A stretch of DNA of 64,000 bases from Monodelphis domestica (lineage: Eukaryota; Chordata; Mammalia; Didelphimorphia; Didelphidae), in NCBI RefSeq assembly GCF_027887165.1, contig NC_077227.1:536646293-536710292 (forward strand), given 5' to 3'. The number at the start of each line of letters is the position of its first letter. The first letter of the stretch is position 1. The notes beneath the pieces were generated by a model, which was given only the letters and a program-made list of their open reading frames with translations, did no database searches and had not been told where the DNA came from. Shown piece after piece: positions 1 to 21,539 of this stretch. A program made the position numbers and the translations under genes.

Positions 1-189
1 AGGGAGTAACCTTCCAGAAAAGACGGGGGAGATGGAGTCAAGAGAAAAGGGGCTTGGCTTTGTCACCTCTTTCTCAGAGACTTCTAGCTGAAGGAGGGAA
101 TAAAAGATTATATAAAGGGTTTTTTGAGGAATCTTGAAGATTCCTTAAAGAGGATCTTAGAATGAATCCTTTCTATTTTCTCAATAAAG

Positions 190-425
190 TTGGAAATAAG
201 AACCTCTATTGAGAGGAACAAAGTTGTGTAGGGAAGAACTTCTTAACAAATATAGAGATACAAAAATGGCTTTCCTTAGGAGGTGGTGAATTCTCCTCAC
301 TGGAAATCTGGAAGCAAAGGCTGGATGGACACTTGCTGGATCTGTTGTGGAGAAGATTTGAGAAGATGACCACCGATGTCCCTTCAAACCCCAGAATTCT
401 GTGATTCTGGACTTCCAACTCTGAA
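190..425 (+). mobile_element. CR1/L3-type LINE 3' end
   Basis: The stretch runs from GGAGGTGGTGAATTCTCC through GCAAAGGCTGGATGGACACT to CCAGAATTCTGTGATTCTGG. This is the characteristic 3' terminus of ancient mammalian CR1/L3 elements. It is diverged and 5'-truncated. Positions 1-189 hold nothing I recognise. Confidence 0.65.
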
Positions 426-455
426 ATTCTTTGATTATATAAATCCTGCTAGACA

Positions 456-655
456 GGCAGGATGGTGTAGTGGATAAACAAGTTAGCCTCTGAGTCAGGA
501 AGTTCTGGATTTGAGCTCTGCTTTTGTCACATTTTTGTCTGTTTGACCCTGGACTAGCCACTTTAGCTTTTGAGTTAAGTGAAACTCTTACGGATGAGTT
601 GACATTCTGTATCAGAAGTTGCTCCACACCAATAAAATCACAGGTCTGAACTAAA
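456..655 (+). mobile_element. MIR/THER1-like SINE
   Basis: A tRNA-like head (GTAGTGGATAAACAAG) leads into a weak core and a tail with CACACCAATAAAATCACAGGTC, which matches the THER1 3' part as I remember it. It is old and diverged. Confidence 0.6.
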
Positions 656-713
656 AACAATGATTGAAGGTATAGCAATCAGGAGCTTTTTCTCTGAGTT
701 AGAAACAGGATGT

Positions 714-905
714 CCTAGGGCAGTTAGGTGGCATGGTAGATGGAGCACCAGGGCTGGAGTCAGGAGGTTTTGGATTCAAATGTGCCTTCAAACACTTCCT
801 AGCTGTGTTACTCTGGGCAAGTCACTTAACCCTAAGTGACTAGTCCTTACTGCTCTTTTAAAACCAATACTTAGTATCTGTTTTAAGAAAGAAGGTAAGT
901 ATTAA
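714..905 (+). mobile_element. Mar1-like CORE-SINE, full length
   Basis: The head GGGCAGTTAGGTGGCATGGT is followed by a B-box-like GGATTCAAAT, the core CTAGCTGTG...CTGGGCAAGTCACTTAACCC, and a diverged tail ending GAAAGAAGGTAAG. No clear flanking duplication is seen. Confidence 0.8.
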
Positions 906-924
906 TAAACAACAACTAGATCTA

Positions 925-1055
925 TCACTACAGACACTTCCTAATTGTGTGACCCTGGGCAAGTCACTTAGCCCCATTTACCTAACCCTAAGCCTTTCTC
1001 TCTTAAAAGTGTTGTTACTAAGAAAGAAAATAAAGGTTTTAAAAAAAGGAGAGAG
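925..1055 (+). mobile_element. CORE-SINE fragment, head missing
   Basis: Core CTAATTGTGTGACCCTGGGC and tail through AAGAAAGAAAATAAAGG sit directly behind the SINE at 714-905, head-to-tail. Confidence 0.7.
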
Positions 1056-1844
1056 AAAGAAACAGGAAGTCCTTGAAGACATGTTATCTTAGTCACTGCA
1101 AATAGCCAGTGAATTGGTCCCTGAACTGAACAGGAGGAGAATGGGCTAGATTGCCTTTGGGAAACTTGCCAGATTCTTTTAATGACCCCAAGCTTCTCCC
1201 TCAACAAAGTTCCCATCTGTTTAATACAGCATTCCCCCAGTGAGGTTGTTTAACGGAGAATCATGGAACAGTACTGTCTCTATAGAAATGAAGTGAAGTG
1301 TCGCTCATAGGGCAATGGGGCGGTGCCTGGCAGATCTGAGCAGATAAAAAGAATTATACAGGAAATTGGTGCAATGAAGATCACCAAAGAAACATGACCA
1401 AATAGGAAGATGACATGGCCATGTGGCAATGGGTCAGGGACAGCCCATGTGCTTCATTGGCAAGAAAACTCAAGGAAGATCCCTTCTTCCTACCATGCCC
1501 TCCAAATCGAGGGGACCCCCTTATTGCAAAATTATGGGAAAGCATGGACAGTAGCTTCACTGGATGGACAGACGGGGATGGGATATGATTTGCATTGTAA
1601 GAGGGCACCTCTAAATCAGTTATATCATGAATGCATTACAGTACTGACTTAATGTTGAAGAATCTCACCATCAAGTCATGTTTCCAATTGTCTACTTATC
1701 ATCTTGTTTCCTTTTAACAGACGGCCCTCTGGGGGCACTTTTTAAATTAAAGGCATGCGTTTGCAGGTCCAGTTCACATCTCATAGAGTATATTTAGAGA
1801 GTGGAAGAGGAGAGCAGGTCCTGGTGCTCATTCCTGGACCCCTA
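1056..1844. other. Flank without recognised features
   Basis: I see no gene, exon or confident repeat here. The short open frames on both strands around 1381-1652 have no family resemblance. Confidence 0.5.
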
Positions 1845-1975
1845 AGTAAGTGGAGTACCATGTACCACTATCTTGCTATGTGACTTTGGACAAGTGACTT
1901 CCTTTTCCCAGTTCTCCATTTTCTTGCCTGCGGAAGTTGGGCTATACAATGATCTCTTAGGATTCTTGTTTTTGC
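1845..1975 (+). mobile_element. MIR fragment
   Basis: TGCTATGTGACTTTGGACAAGTGACTTCC is a diverged MIR core, followed by CAGTTCTCCATTTTCTTGCC and ATGATCTCTTAGGATTC. Confidence 0.55.
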
Positions 1976-2149
1976 TGGCAACATGAAGTTTATCTTCTCT
2001 GGACATCCTCTAAGAGCATGCCTGCTGGGAAAAGAGTAGAGGCAAACCTACTTGGTGCATGGGAAAAGAGACAAACTAGAAGATTTGGAGAAGACTCTTC
2101 AGGCTCCAGTTTCCCTTAGGAATGATATGGCTCCCTTCTGCTTAAAGAA

Positions 2150-2455
2150 GGGCAATGTGGAGTAGTGGCAAAGGTCTGAAATTTGGAGTCAGAGCAGCTG
2201 GGCTTGAATCTTAGCTCTGTGACTGGTAGGACCTGGGAACAGTTACTTTTTGTAAAATGTGGATGTTGAACCAAATGAGCTAAAGATCCCTTTTGGCTTT
2301 CCTGTTCTGTGCCCATGTTTCTAGTTCAATTCAACCTATGTGACCCTGGGCAACTCATTTTACTAGCCTCAGTTTCTTTCTTTGTAAAATGAGAGATTGC
2401 AAGTCTGGTGCCACCTGACACACAGAGCTGCTATGAGGATCTAGAGATGTTTGTA
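2150..2455 (+). mobile_element. Two adjacent MIR-type fragments
   Basis: The first (about 2150-2320) has GTGGAGTAGTGGCAAAGG, TTTGGAGTCAGAGCAGCTGG and the TGTAAAATG motif. The second (about 2335-2455) starts at core ATGTGACCCTGGGCAACTCA and keeps CAGTTTC and TTGTAAAATGAG. Confidence 0.6.
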
Positions 2456-2479
2456 GCAATGATGCATCAGTGTATATTA

Positions 2480-2690
2480 AGTCATCTAGGTGGTCCAGTA
2501 GATAAAAAGCACTGGACCTGAAATCAGGAAAACCCATGTTCAAATTTTGCATCAGACACTTACTAGATATGTGACCCTGGGCAAGTCACTTGACCTCTGT
2601 CTGCCTCCATTTATTCATCTGTAAAATGAGGATAAAAATAAAAAAATCCTTAAAGTACCATATAAATGTTAGTTATTATAATTAATGCAT
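2480..2690 (+). mobile_element. CORE-SINE with MIR-like 3' half
   Basis: Head TCATCTAGGTGGTCCAGTAG and core ATATGTGACCCTGGGCAAGT are present. The 3' half reads TTCATCTGTAAAATGAGGAT instead of the LINE-like tail, so this is the longer, older subfamily. Confidence 0.7.
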
Positions 2691-2730
2691 CATTAATTCA
2701 GATATTAGGAGCTTGCCCTGCCTTGTTTTT

Positions 2731-3131
<401 letters not shown>

Positions 3132-3137
3132 CCACCT

Positions 3138-3330
3138 CCATCTCCTTTACCTTCCATCTTAGAATCAATACTGTGTATTGGTTCTGAGGTAGAAGAGCAG
3201 TAAGGATGAGGCAATGAGAGTTAAGTGACTTGTCCAGGGTCACACAGCTAGCAAATGTCTGAGGTCAGATTTTAACTTCCTTCTCTAAGGCTTGGCCCTC
3301 AACCCTCAACTGAATTACCTAGCTGCTCCC
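3138..3330 (-). mobile_element. Mar1-like CORE-SINE, full length
   Basis: It reads as the reverse complement: tail TTACCTTCCATCTTAGAATC, core AAGTGACTTGTCCAGGGTCA, head end TACCTAGCTGCTCCC. Its poly(A/T) end adjoins the 400-bp microsatellite. Confidence 0.85.
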
Positions 3331-3359
3331 ATTCCTTTTCCTTTAAAATAAAGGAACAG

Positions 3360-3397
3360 GGTGATCATAGTATGCTAGATAGCATACTATGATCACC
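3360..3397. repeat. Perfect 18-bp-arm palindrome
   Basis: The arm GGTGATCATAGTATGCTA and its exact reverse complement are separated by only GA. The 38-bp palindrome has no mismatch and lies between two SINEs. Confidence 0.97.
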
Positions 3398-3454
3398 TGA
3401 TATTTAGTATAGAGAAGGTAAGAGTGGGTTTTTAAAAAATAAACCAAAATAATG

Positions 3455-3635
3455 GAATCGGGCAGTTAGGTGGCACAGTGGATAGAGTATTAGGCCTGGA
3501 GTTGGAAGGACTTGGGTTCAAATTTAGCCTGGAATACTTCCTAGCTGTGTGACCCTGGGCTAGTCATTTAATTCCATTTGCTTAGCTCTTGCCCAGATGT
3601 GTTGCTAAGACAGGAATTAAATAAATAAACGACAA
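3455..3635 (+). mobile_element. CORE-SINE
   Basis: Head GGGCAGTTAGGTGGCACAGT, then GGGTTCAAAT, core CTAGCTGTGTGACCCTGGGC and an AT-rich AAATAAATAAAC tail. Confidence 0.8.
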
Positions 3636-3659
3636 AATAAAGAGAATAAAATAAATAAG

Positions 3660-4240
3660 CTAAATAAAATAAAGGAATAACAACCAAACTTACCAAAGAT
3701 TCACAGGTGCCAAGCTCCTATAAAGGGTTTGCTTTTTCTCCTCACTCTCAAGCAGACATGGCACAGAGAGAGCAGGACGGGGGACCTTATCAGACACCTC
3801 CCATCACATGCCATTTGATCAGTTGTCTGGCTCCCAGATGGCAGCCACCCTGACAGGGAGATGGAGAGAAAACTATCCTCTCCTCTGGGTAGCATTACTG
3901 GAAAACACCCCAATAAGACTTCTCAGACAGATTTCTCTTCTCCTAGAAACCAAACGCTGCCTTGAAGAACCTGCTGACTGACGGAGGGATCACTGACAGT
4001 GGGCTCTGAAAGCACTCCATTGTGTTTGCTCTGGAGGGACAGATGGGGCATTTCAGGGTCACAATGCAAGCTTGGGAGTGGGCTGGCTGGAGCGAGGAGC
4101 CCGCCCTGGCCTGTTCTGCTCTGCTTCCTTATGGGAGAAAAGAATGAGAGGCCAGAAGAGAAGGAAGAGGAGGTTGGGAGGAAAAGGTCTTGTTGCATAC
4201 CCCAGCGCTGCTCCTCTCCGTAAAATGGGGGTCACTCATT
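3660..4240. other. Repeat-free, relatively GC-rich block
   Basis: No SINE or LINE signature is visible over about 580 bp, which is rare in this flank. Open frames on both strands lack splice context and family resemblance. It may be single-copy regulatory sequence. Confidence 0.4.
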
Positions 4241-4284
4241 AAAAGCCCCAGGGTGGGACACAAGACCACCACAGCCCCTCTATG

Positions 4285-4378
4285 TCCCTTTATTCTCATT
4301 GCCTAGTCCTTGCTGTGCTTCTACCTCAGAACCAATATACAGTATTGATTCTAAGATGGAAGGTAAATGAGATAAGGG
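4285..4378 (+). mobile_element. CORE-SINE tail fragment
   Basis: Only the 3' half survives: CATTGCCTAGTCCTTGCTG to TGATTCTAAGATGGAAGGTA. It runs straight into the GACAGA-type microsatellite. Confidence 0.75.
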
Positions 4379-4379
4379 G

Positions 4380-4720
4380 GGAGAGCGACAGAGAGAGACA
4401 GAGACAGAGACAGACAGATAAAAAGAGACAGAGAGAGAGACACAGAGAAAGACAGAGAGAGACAGAGAGACAGAGACAAAGACACAGAGAGAGACAGAGA
4501 CAGACATACAGAGAGGCAGAGACAGAGAGAGACAGAGACAGAGACAGAGTGAGACAGAGAGAGAGACAGATAGACAGAGGGATAAAAAGAGACAGAGACA
4601 GAGACACAGAGAGAGACAGAGAGACAGAGACAAAGACACAGAGAGACAGAGACAAAGACACAGAGAGACAGAGACAGAGACATACAGAGAGACAGAGACA
4701 GAGACAGAGGCAGAGAGAGA
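4380..4720. repeat. Degenerate GACAGA/GAGACA microsatellite, about 340 bp
   Basis: Imperfect CAGAGA, GACAGA and GACAAAGA units extend from the SINE tail. Open frames in all phases (RERQRQ-type and Leu/Ser-rich products) are artefacts. Confidence 0.95.
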
Positions 4721-4879
4721 AATCTACCAATGAGAACAGTAATCAAATCGACATGGCCATTCCCAGAAAGGACATCACAATCATTTGCCCTACAATTCTA
4801 ATCCCTATTCCTTCTCACTTAACTATCCAAAACACTCCTTCTTAGCCACCCCACCCCTCTGTGGATGATGGTCCCGTCT

Positions 4880-4970
4880 TACAGGGCAGTAACTATCATG
4901 CTTGCTTTTGTTCATCTACCCCATCACTTGGCACAAAGCCTGGCACATAATAAATCCTTAATAAATTTCA
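4880..4970 (+). mobile_element. L2 LINE 3' terminus fragment
   Basis: CTTGGCACAAAGCCTGGCAC followed by AATCCTTAATAAATT is the typical L2 end. Confidence 0.5.
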
Positions 4971-4974
4971 TTCA

Positions 4975-5500
4975 TTTATTCATACCTTCTATTTATTTCT
5001 CACAACAACCCTATGAGGTGGGCCAGTGGGTACACTATGACCCCATTTTAGAGATGAGGAAATTGAGGTCTAGAGACTTTGCTATAGTTAGCAAGTAACA
5101 GAACTGAATGCTAAACCCAGATCAGGTTCTAAGCTAAGCACTCTTTCCATTACCTCACAATGTCACCTGTGATCAATTATTCACTCAACAAACATTTATT
5201 AAGAAGCTACTATGTGCCAGGAACTGTGCTAAAAATGGAGGATACAAACATATATATATGATATATTTATTTAGCACTTACTAGTGCCAGGCACTATGCT
5301 AAGTGCTTTGCAATCATTATCTCACTTGGTCCTCACAACAGTCCTAGAAAGTAGGTACTATTTTCATTTCTGTTTTATAGATCAGGAAATTGGGGTAAAT
5401 GGAGGTTAGATGACTTGCCTATGGTCACACAGCTAGTTGAGGCAAGATTTGAACTCAAGGCTTCCTTACTACAGACTCAGATCTTCTCATTCTAAATGAC
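4975..5500 (-). mobile_element. Two MIR copies in reverse orientation
   Basis: About 4975-5160 shows CCTATGAGGTGGGC, CATTTTAGAGATGAGGAAAT and GCAAGTAACAGAACTGAATG. About 5265-5500 shows TAGCACTTACTAGTGCCAGGC, the reverse core TGACTTGCCTATGGTCACAC and a head end. A CATTTATTAAG motif lies between them. Confidence 0.65.
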
Positions 5501-5938
5501 CTAAAGCATTGCATGAAGTTCAACCTTGTTGTCCGGTGATGCCAGCTCCTTCGGTTCTCTACTTCTTCTGTCCCTCATGTCTAGGACCAGGAATTCTGCA
5601 CAGAGGGTTATCTGCTTCACCATACTAGCGATATGAAGTCCATATTTTGGCATTTTCCACCCTAGTTCTTAATGCTTCACTGTCTAGATTGTCCTAGACT
5701 GTCTGGGTAGCTAGGAACAAGGTGGGAAAGAGAAGGGGCTGGAGTTCTAGAAACAGATATGGAGGGAAACCCTTCTTTCCTCCTCCTGTTCCTACCTTGG
5801 AAAATCCATTAGAACAAGAGTTCAAAGTCAAGAATGCTTGCAGATTTCACCCCAGCTCTCTTATTCTCTCTTTATTTTAGAGCGAGTTTTTCCCTGAGAA
5901 GAACCAGCAATTCTCAAAGATCTTAGTTCCTTAACATC
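5501..5938. other. Unannotated flank
   Basis: No gene or confident repeat is seen in this mixed-composition stretch. Confidence 0.4.
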
Positions 5939-5939
5939 A

Positions 5940-6135
5940 GATAACAGAAAGGTTATTGGGTTTGGAGTCAGAGGGACTGGGTGTGAATTCCAGTTTTGCT
6001 ACTTACCTACCACCTATGTAAACTTGGGCAGTATCCCTATCCCCTCTGTGAGTCTTATGTTTCCTTCTCTGTAAAAATGAGGGGTTGGAGATGTAAAGTC
6101 TTTTATAATTCTGTATCCTATGATCCCACTAATTA
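5940..6135 (+). mobile_element. MIR, near full length
   Basis: TTGGAGTCAGAGGGACTGGG, then TGCTACTTACCTACC, TTCCTTCTCTGTAAAAATGA and an end at ATTCTGTATCCTATGATCC. Confidence 0.65.
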
Positions 6136-6374
6136 CAGAAGAGAAAGGAAGATGAGAAATAGGGGAAGAGAAGAAAAGGGGTAGGAACTGAGTCAGAAAA
6201 TAAAGAGAAATAATAAGACTGAGTCAGTCCAAGATAGATTATATTTCAGTACAGATTCTACTGAAGGAGGAGTCACTGGGACACCTGGACTGTCTTTTGG
6301 GGGAACTGGCAAACTTTCCTTTTTTTGAGGAACAAACAAGCTCATCTTGGGGATGAGGTCTGTAATGTTTCTGT

Positions 6375-6600
6375 TGTTGTTTCAATCATGTTCAACTCTT
6401 TGTGGCCCCATTTGGAGTTTTCTTAGCAGACACTAGAGTGCCTTGTCATTTCTTTCTCCAGTTCATGTTAAAAATCAGAAAAATTAAGGCAACAGGGTGA
6501 AGTGACTTGACTTGCCCATGGTCCCCCAGATAATTAATGTCTGAAGTCAGATTTGAACTCCAGGCTTGGCACTCTACCTATTGAGTTGCCTAGCTGCCCC
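6375..6600 (-). mobile_element. CORE-SINE, long subfamily
   Basis: The reverse complement shows TTGTGGCCCCATTTGGAGTT, TCATTTCTTTCTCCAGTTCA, core TGACTTGCCCATGGTCC and head GTTGCCTAGCTGCCCC. This is the subfamily whose 3' end carries the CCATTTGG...TTTTCTTGGCAA motif. Confidence 0.85.
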
Positions 6601-6799
6601 TGTATGTCAGCCACTCTCTAATTTGACTTCCATTGTTCCTCTCATTTTTGGATTGAAATGATTTTATCTGTTTTTGAGATCTCCAAAGTGAACAGAGACC
6701 AGACAATTTCGAGGATTAGAGACTATTCCTAATTCCCCAGATCCCTAGTTTAGGATTAGTTGAAGGAACTGAGAAAGTTCATGGTTTAATGGTTAGAAA

Positions 6800-6935
6800 A
6801 AATTGTAGGGATCAGTTTGGTCTTCTCATCTGGCAGATGAAAACCAAGGGCCAGGGAGGGAAAGTGCTATGTTCAAGGTCACATAGCTGATGAGTCTTGG
6901 ATTTGAACCAACAGTGAAGTAGGGAAGGCCTCCTA
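6800..6935 (-). mobile_element. MIR fragment
   Basis: CATCTGGCAGATGAAAACC, GTTCAAGGTCACATAGCTGA and TTGGATTTGAACCAACAG show a reverse MIR core. Confidence 0.55.
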
Positions 6936-6964
6936 CTATTGGAATTCTTCAGTGAGAGGCTAGA

Positions 6965-7163
6965 TAAGGGCTTCTTCACCCCTTTTGTGTTATTGTCCCT
7001 CTTTGGCAATCTGGCAAAGCCCATAGACCCCTATTCAAAATATTGTATTTTAAATGAATCATTAGAACATTCAGGATTGCAAAGGAAATCAATGAGGCTG
7101 GAATAACAGTTGTCAAAATATCTAAGAAACAAGTTCACAGACCCAGGTTAAGAAGCCCTAGGT
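6965..7163 (+). mobile_element. hAT-like non-autonomous DNA transposon (family A)
   Basis: The ends mirror each other (GGGCTTCTTCACCCC at left, GGTTAAGAAGCCC at right). The interior has CTCTTTGGCAATCTGGC and AACAAGTTCACAGACCC. The same unit recurs at 14197, 32445, 42335 and 61131. Confidence 0.6.
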
Positions 7164-8224
7164 TAGAGGGTCTGTTGGGGAGGTTGTGAAGGCGATTCTT
7201 GCATTAGGCAGGAGATATCCTCAAAGGGCATTTCTAGCCCTGAAATTCCGTTTCTCCCGTCTTGTTTCCCATCTGCTGTGAAGCTGACACTTACCTTTAG
7301 GCACTTGGCCAAGTAGGGGTTTCTCTGAGCCACTCAAGGGATACCCAGAGCATCAACACTGTTGTTCCTCGACACCCTTCAGGCTACAGATGGCAAGAGG
7401 GAGCCAAGTGTCATTGGGGCCTAAGCATATTTGGCTAAGCCAAACAGTGTTCTACATGTCACATAAAATTCCCTAGGAACCTGAGGGTTTGTTTTTACCC
7501 CATTTATAGCATCCCATATCTTATTTAGGCTATATACTTTTCTTCGGTCTTTCCCTCTTGGTCACTATTGAGTGAATCTCTACATTCATTCATTCATTTA
7601 ATTATTTCATTCAGTTGCCAACAAATTAACCTGGATTGAATTTCATTTGTGTGAAATTCTATTGAGTTTCATTCTACTGAATTTCAGTCTGCTGCCTGAC
7701 ATTTTAGAAGCAAAACATACAACTCAGTAAAAGGTTGAGTATTTTTCCTCCTTAGAACATGGCTAATGATAGATAGCCAAGATCTCCAAGGGGCACATAA
7801 TTTCTAAAGCCTTTGGGGTGGGCATTCCAATGCTCAGGAAAAAATCACTTGGAATCCTTTAAGGATCTGAAAATTTATTAGTATTGCTACTCTCTGTGCA
7901 GATGCAATCTTAGAGAATTACTTGGCTAAAAACAATGTATCACCGTGCAATCGCCCTGGTGATGAGTCTTTCTAAACTTAGTTGGTAGATTGGCTTTGGA
8001 GTACCAAACACATCATCTATCACCGGGCATGGACTTGAATTTACTCTCCTGCTTAGGACTCTGAGAGTATAGCCTTCAAGAAGGCAGGATCACCTCTAGG
8101 TGCCAAATAGGCTCCACGCGGGGGCTTTCATGCCTGCATTATCCCTGTTCACATCAGCCCTGGGTCCTGCTAAGCAGTTTGCCTCCTTGACTGCTGTGCT
8201 GATTAAAACTGGACAGAGAAAGAG
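7164..8224. other. 3' flank of HPCAL1
   Basis: About 1 kb beyond the inferred end of the HPCAL1 transcript. I see no exon of another gene and no convincing repeat apart from short CATT runs near 7586. Confidence 0.4.
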
Positions 8225-8244
8225 CTGACAAGAAAAGTCATTGT

Positions 8245-8250
8245 TTTATT
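8245..8250 (-). terminator. Polyadenylation signal AATAAA for HPCAL1
   Basis: TTTATT on the plus strand is AATAAA on the gene strand. Within 50 nt downstream the gene strand is T/GT-rich (TGACTTTTCTTGTC, then TCTTTCTCTGTCC), as expected of a cleavage-stimulating element. Cleavage is expected near 8215-8235. Confidence 0.65.
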
Positions 8251-8461
8251 TCAATTAATATCTCTTGGCATTAGGCAGATATTAAATAACACTGGAATGC
8301 ATAAGATTGATCAACACAGTGACAGTGCAAGGGACAAGGGAAGAGCAATGTTTATAAACAACAGGTGAGTAGAGTAACTGCCCCTCACGGGAGGGTGACA
8401 ACTGGATGCCACATGCCCCAGGGCAACTTTGATGGACAAATGCAAGCTGCAGATCATTCCT

Positions 8462-8467
8462 TTTATT
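8462..8467 (-). terminator. Possible alternative proximal poly(A) signal AATAAA
   Basis: A second AATAAA on the gene strand lies 217 nt upstream of the distal one. It would shorten the 3' UTR to roughly 0.9 kb. Sequence alone does not show whether it is used. Confidence 0.3.
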
Positions 8468-9323
8468 TCATGATTTTAATACAGGACACGCTGGACCAAC
8501 CAACAGTAAAAATGAACCTTGAACAAAATATGTGCATTCAGGTATTAGACAGTGGAATATCCACAGTAACGGCTAAACATGCATTTCTTCTGAAAGACGG
8601 CAAGTTGAGGATGCATAAATACCACAAAACAATCAGCATTGGGTTAATCACAGGCCACTAAGGGAAAGAAAGCTGGAAAAGCTATCAGATGCATTAAATA
8701 GGTGATCTTATCATGAAATTGTACTTTACCATATATATATATATATAATTTATATGTTAAAAGAAAGTGAAGACCATCATCGGATAAGTACAAGCCATTT
8801 TTTTCCCCAACAAAAAAGAAAAAGAATAAAATCATGCACAGGAAAGGGTTCATTCTGTCTGCTTTTAGCTCCCAACTCTTCAAATAGTCATTTTCAAAGC
8901 AAAATAAATTAGCTAACCTTGGCTCTATTTTATAAAGTTCTATCTCGGCTCTTCTCGTAGTTATTAGGGTATATTCATACAGATTCCTTCCCTAAGCAAA
9001 GGGAGATACCCCCCGCCCCCAGGGCCTAAGCCCCCTTGCTGTCTTCATGGAACATATCTCTAAGTGATACTAGGGCTCTGTAAAGGAATCAGGATAACAG
9101 AAGGAAAAAACAAAAAATAAATTTGGATGGCCAAAGGACTTTGGTCCTGGCGTGGATGATGGAGAGTTGTGACTGGCCATGCTGCTGCATGGAGGGAAAC
9201 CACCGAACCAAGGGACCTTATCCGAGAACAGCCGAGGAATGGTTTGAGAAGGCATCCATTTCTGTAAGCAAAGCTGGAACGACAAGCCAGTGGTTCTTTG
9301 CAACTGTCCAGATGTGGGTGGAG

Positions 9324-20340
<11,017 letters not shown>

Positions 20341-20365
20341 TCTGTCCTCCTAGATAATGCAAAAC
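20341..20365 (-). other. HPCAL1: HPCAL1 5' UTR part of first coding exon, with splice acceptor
   Basis: Read on the minus strand, TTCCCTGTTTTCCAG ends at 20366 and is followed by 25 nt before the ATG. This is the best acceptor. A second AG (CTAG, 12 nt before the ATG) lacks a pyrimidine tract and is less likely. The acceptor implies at least one upstream untranslated exon, which I could not locate up to 64000. Confidence 0.75.
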
Positions 20366-20785
20366 CTGGAAAACAGGGAACTGTGTTCAACTGTCAAATG
20401 ACACATAGTACTTAATAAATGATTGCCAATTTGACTTTAAAAAAGGAGTCATTCTAGGTAGTTAATAAGGGAGACAGGCTGTGGAAAAATTCAGCTCTTG
20501 ACAGGGAATTGTCCTTCACTCTTACACTGTACCTCTTTTTTAAAGGGAAAGATGAGGAGGAAAGGAATTTTTTTCTCTTTCATGCCTGTATTCCAAACTG
20601 TATTCAGTTTTTACAGCATGGGATGGACTGGCTCAGAAACCCAAACTATTCAAGTGAAAGTTTTCTCTCTGATATATTCCCAACTTTTTTTTTTTAAAGA
20701 ATCTTTCTTCTTCCTTTCCCTTAGTTACCAAGCTCCAAGTCCATCTTAGCAATATCTTTCCTTTGAAAAGAAATTTACTCATATC
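20366..20785. other. Intron immediately upstream of the first coding exon
   Basis: No repeat recognised apart from short T runs near 20686. It contains the pyrimidine tract of the acceptor. Confidence 0.4.
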
Positions 20786-20789
20786 TCTT

Positions 20790-21150
20790 GGAATGGCTAA
20801 AATGATGAAAAAGGCAAAATGACAAATATTAGAGGGGATATGGAAAAATGGGGACAATAATAATACACTGTTGGTGGAACTATGAACTGATCCAACCATT
20901 TTAGAGAGCAATCTGGAATTACATCCAAAGAGTTATAACACTGTGTATACTTTCTGACCCCGCAATACTACTATTAGGTTTATTTCCTAAGGCGATCAGG
21001 AAAAAAGGAAATGAACCTATATGTTCTAAAATATTTATAGCAGCTCTCTTTGTGGTGTCAAAGAATTGGAAATTGAAGGGATGGATCCCACTTATCATAG
21101 ACACTAAAAATTGTTAGGATAAAAATGAAATATGCAGAATAAAAATAATT
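20790..21150 (+). mobile_element. L1 3'-region fragment
   Basis: TGTTGGTGGAACTATGAACT, TTTTAGAGAGCAATCTGGAA, CCCCGCAATACTACTATTAG and ATATTTATAGCAGCTCTC show the conserved distal L1 ORF2 region. Stops and indels leave no open frame. The end overlaps direct repeat copy B (21067-21150). Confidence 0.85.
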
Positions 21151-21174
21151 ATGAATCACCTGTATAGACAAAAC

Positions 21175-21530
21175 ATTCTTGTAACATTCTTTAACATTCT
21201 TGTAAAAAAACTTTGAGTTCCAAATTCCCATCTTCCCTCCATTTTCTCCCCTAACCAGGCAAGCAATATGGTATAAATTATATGTATAAAATCATGTAAA
21301 ACATTTCCATATTAGTCATGTTGTGAAAAAGAAAACAAGAAAAATAAAGTTAAACTATGATACACTAGTCTTTACTCAGGGTTCATCATTCTCTCTCTGA
21401 AGGTAGGGAGCATTTTTCATAATGGGCCCTGTGCAATTGTCTTGGATTCTTGTATTGATCAGGTTACCTAAGTCTTTCACAGTTGCTCATCATTACTATA
21501 TTGGCAGTATCTTTCATATCCATCTCTTCT
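21175..21530 (-). mobile_element. L1 3' end, reverse
   Basis: ACATTTCCATATTAGTCATG, AAGAAAAATAAAGTTAAAC, CTCTCTCTGAAGGTAGGGAG and GCACAATTG read as reverse complement of the marsupial-type L1 3' UTR. It is back-to-back with the plus-strand fragment. Confidence 0.75.
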
Positions 21531-21539
21531 CTTTAATCC

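Larger units (their letters stand above)
8225..9323 (-). other. HPCAL1: HPCAL1 3' UTR (about 1.1 kb)
   Basis: The stretch between the stop codon and the poly(A) signal at 8250-8245 has no recognisable SINE or LINE, unlike almost every other kilobase here. That fits a transcribed and constrained UTR. It contains an (AT)n run near 8731-8748 and a C-rich patch near 9010-9022. The 3' boundary is an estimate from the poly(A) signal. Confidence 0.7.

Noticed and set aside
4280..4845. Overlapping Arg/Gln/Asp-rich and Leu/Ser-rich frames
   Set aside because: They arise from the GACAGA-type repeat and have no family resemblance or splice context.
20341..20352. Alternative splice acceptor CTAG 12 nt before the ATG
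   Set aside because: It lacks a pyrimidine tract, while the CCAG 13 nt further upstream has one. Kept only as a minor possibility.
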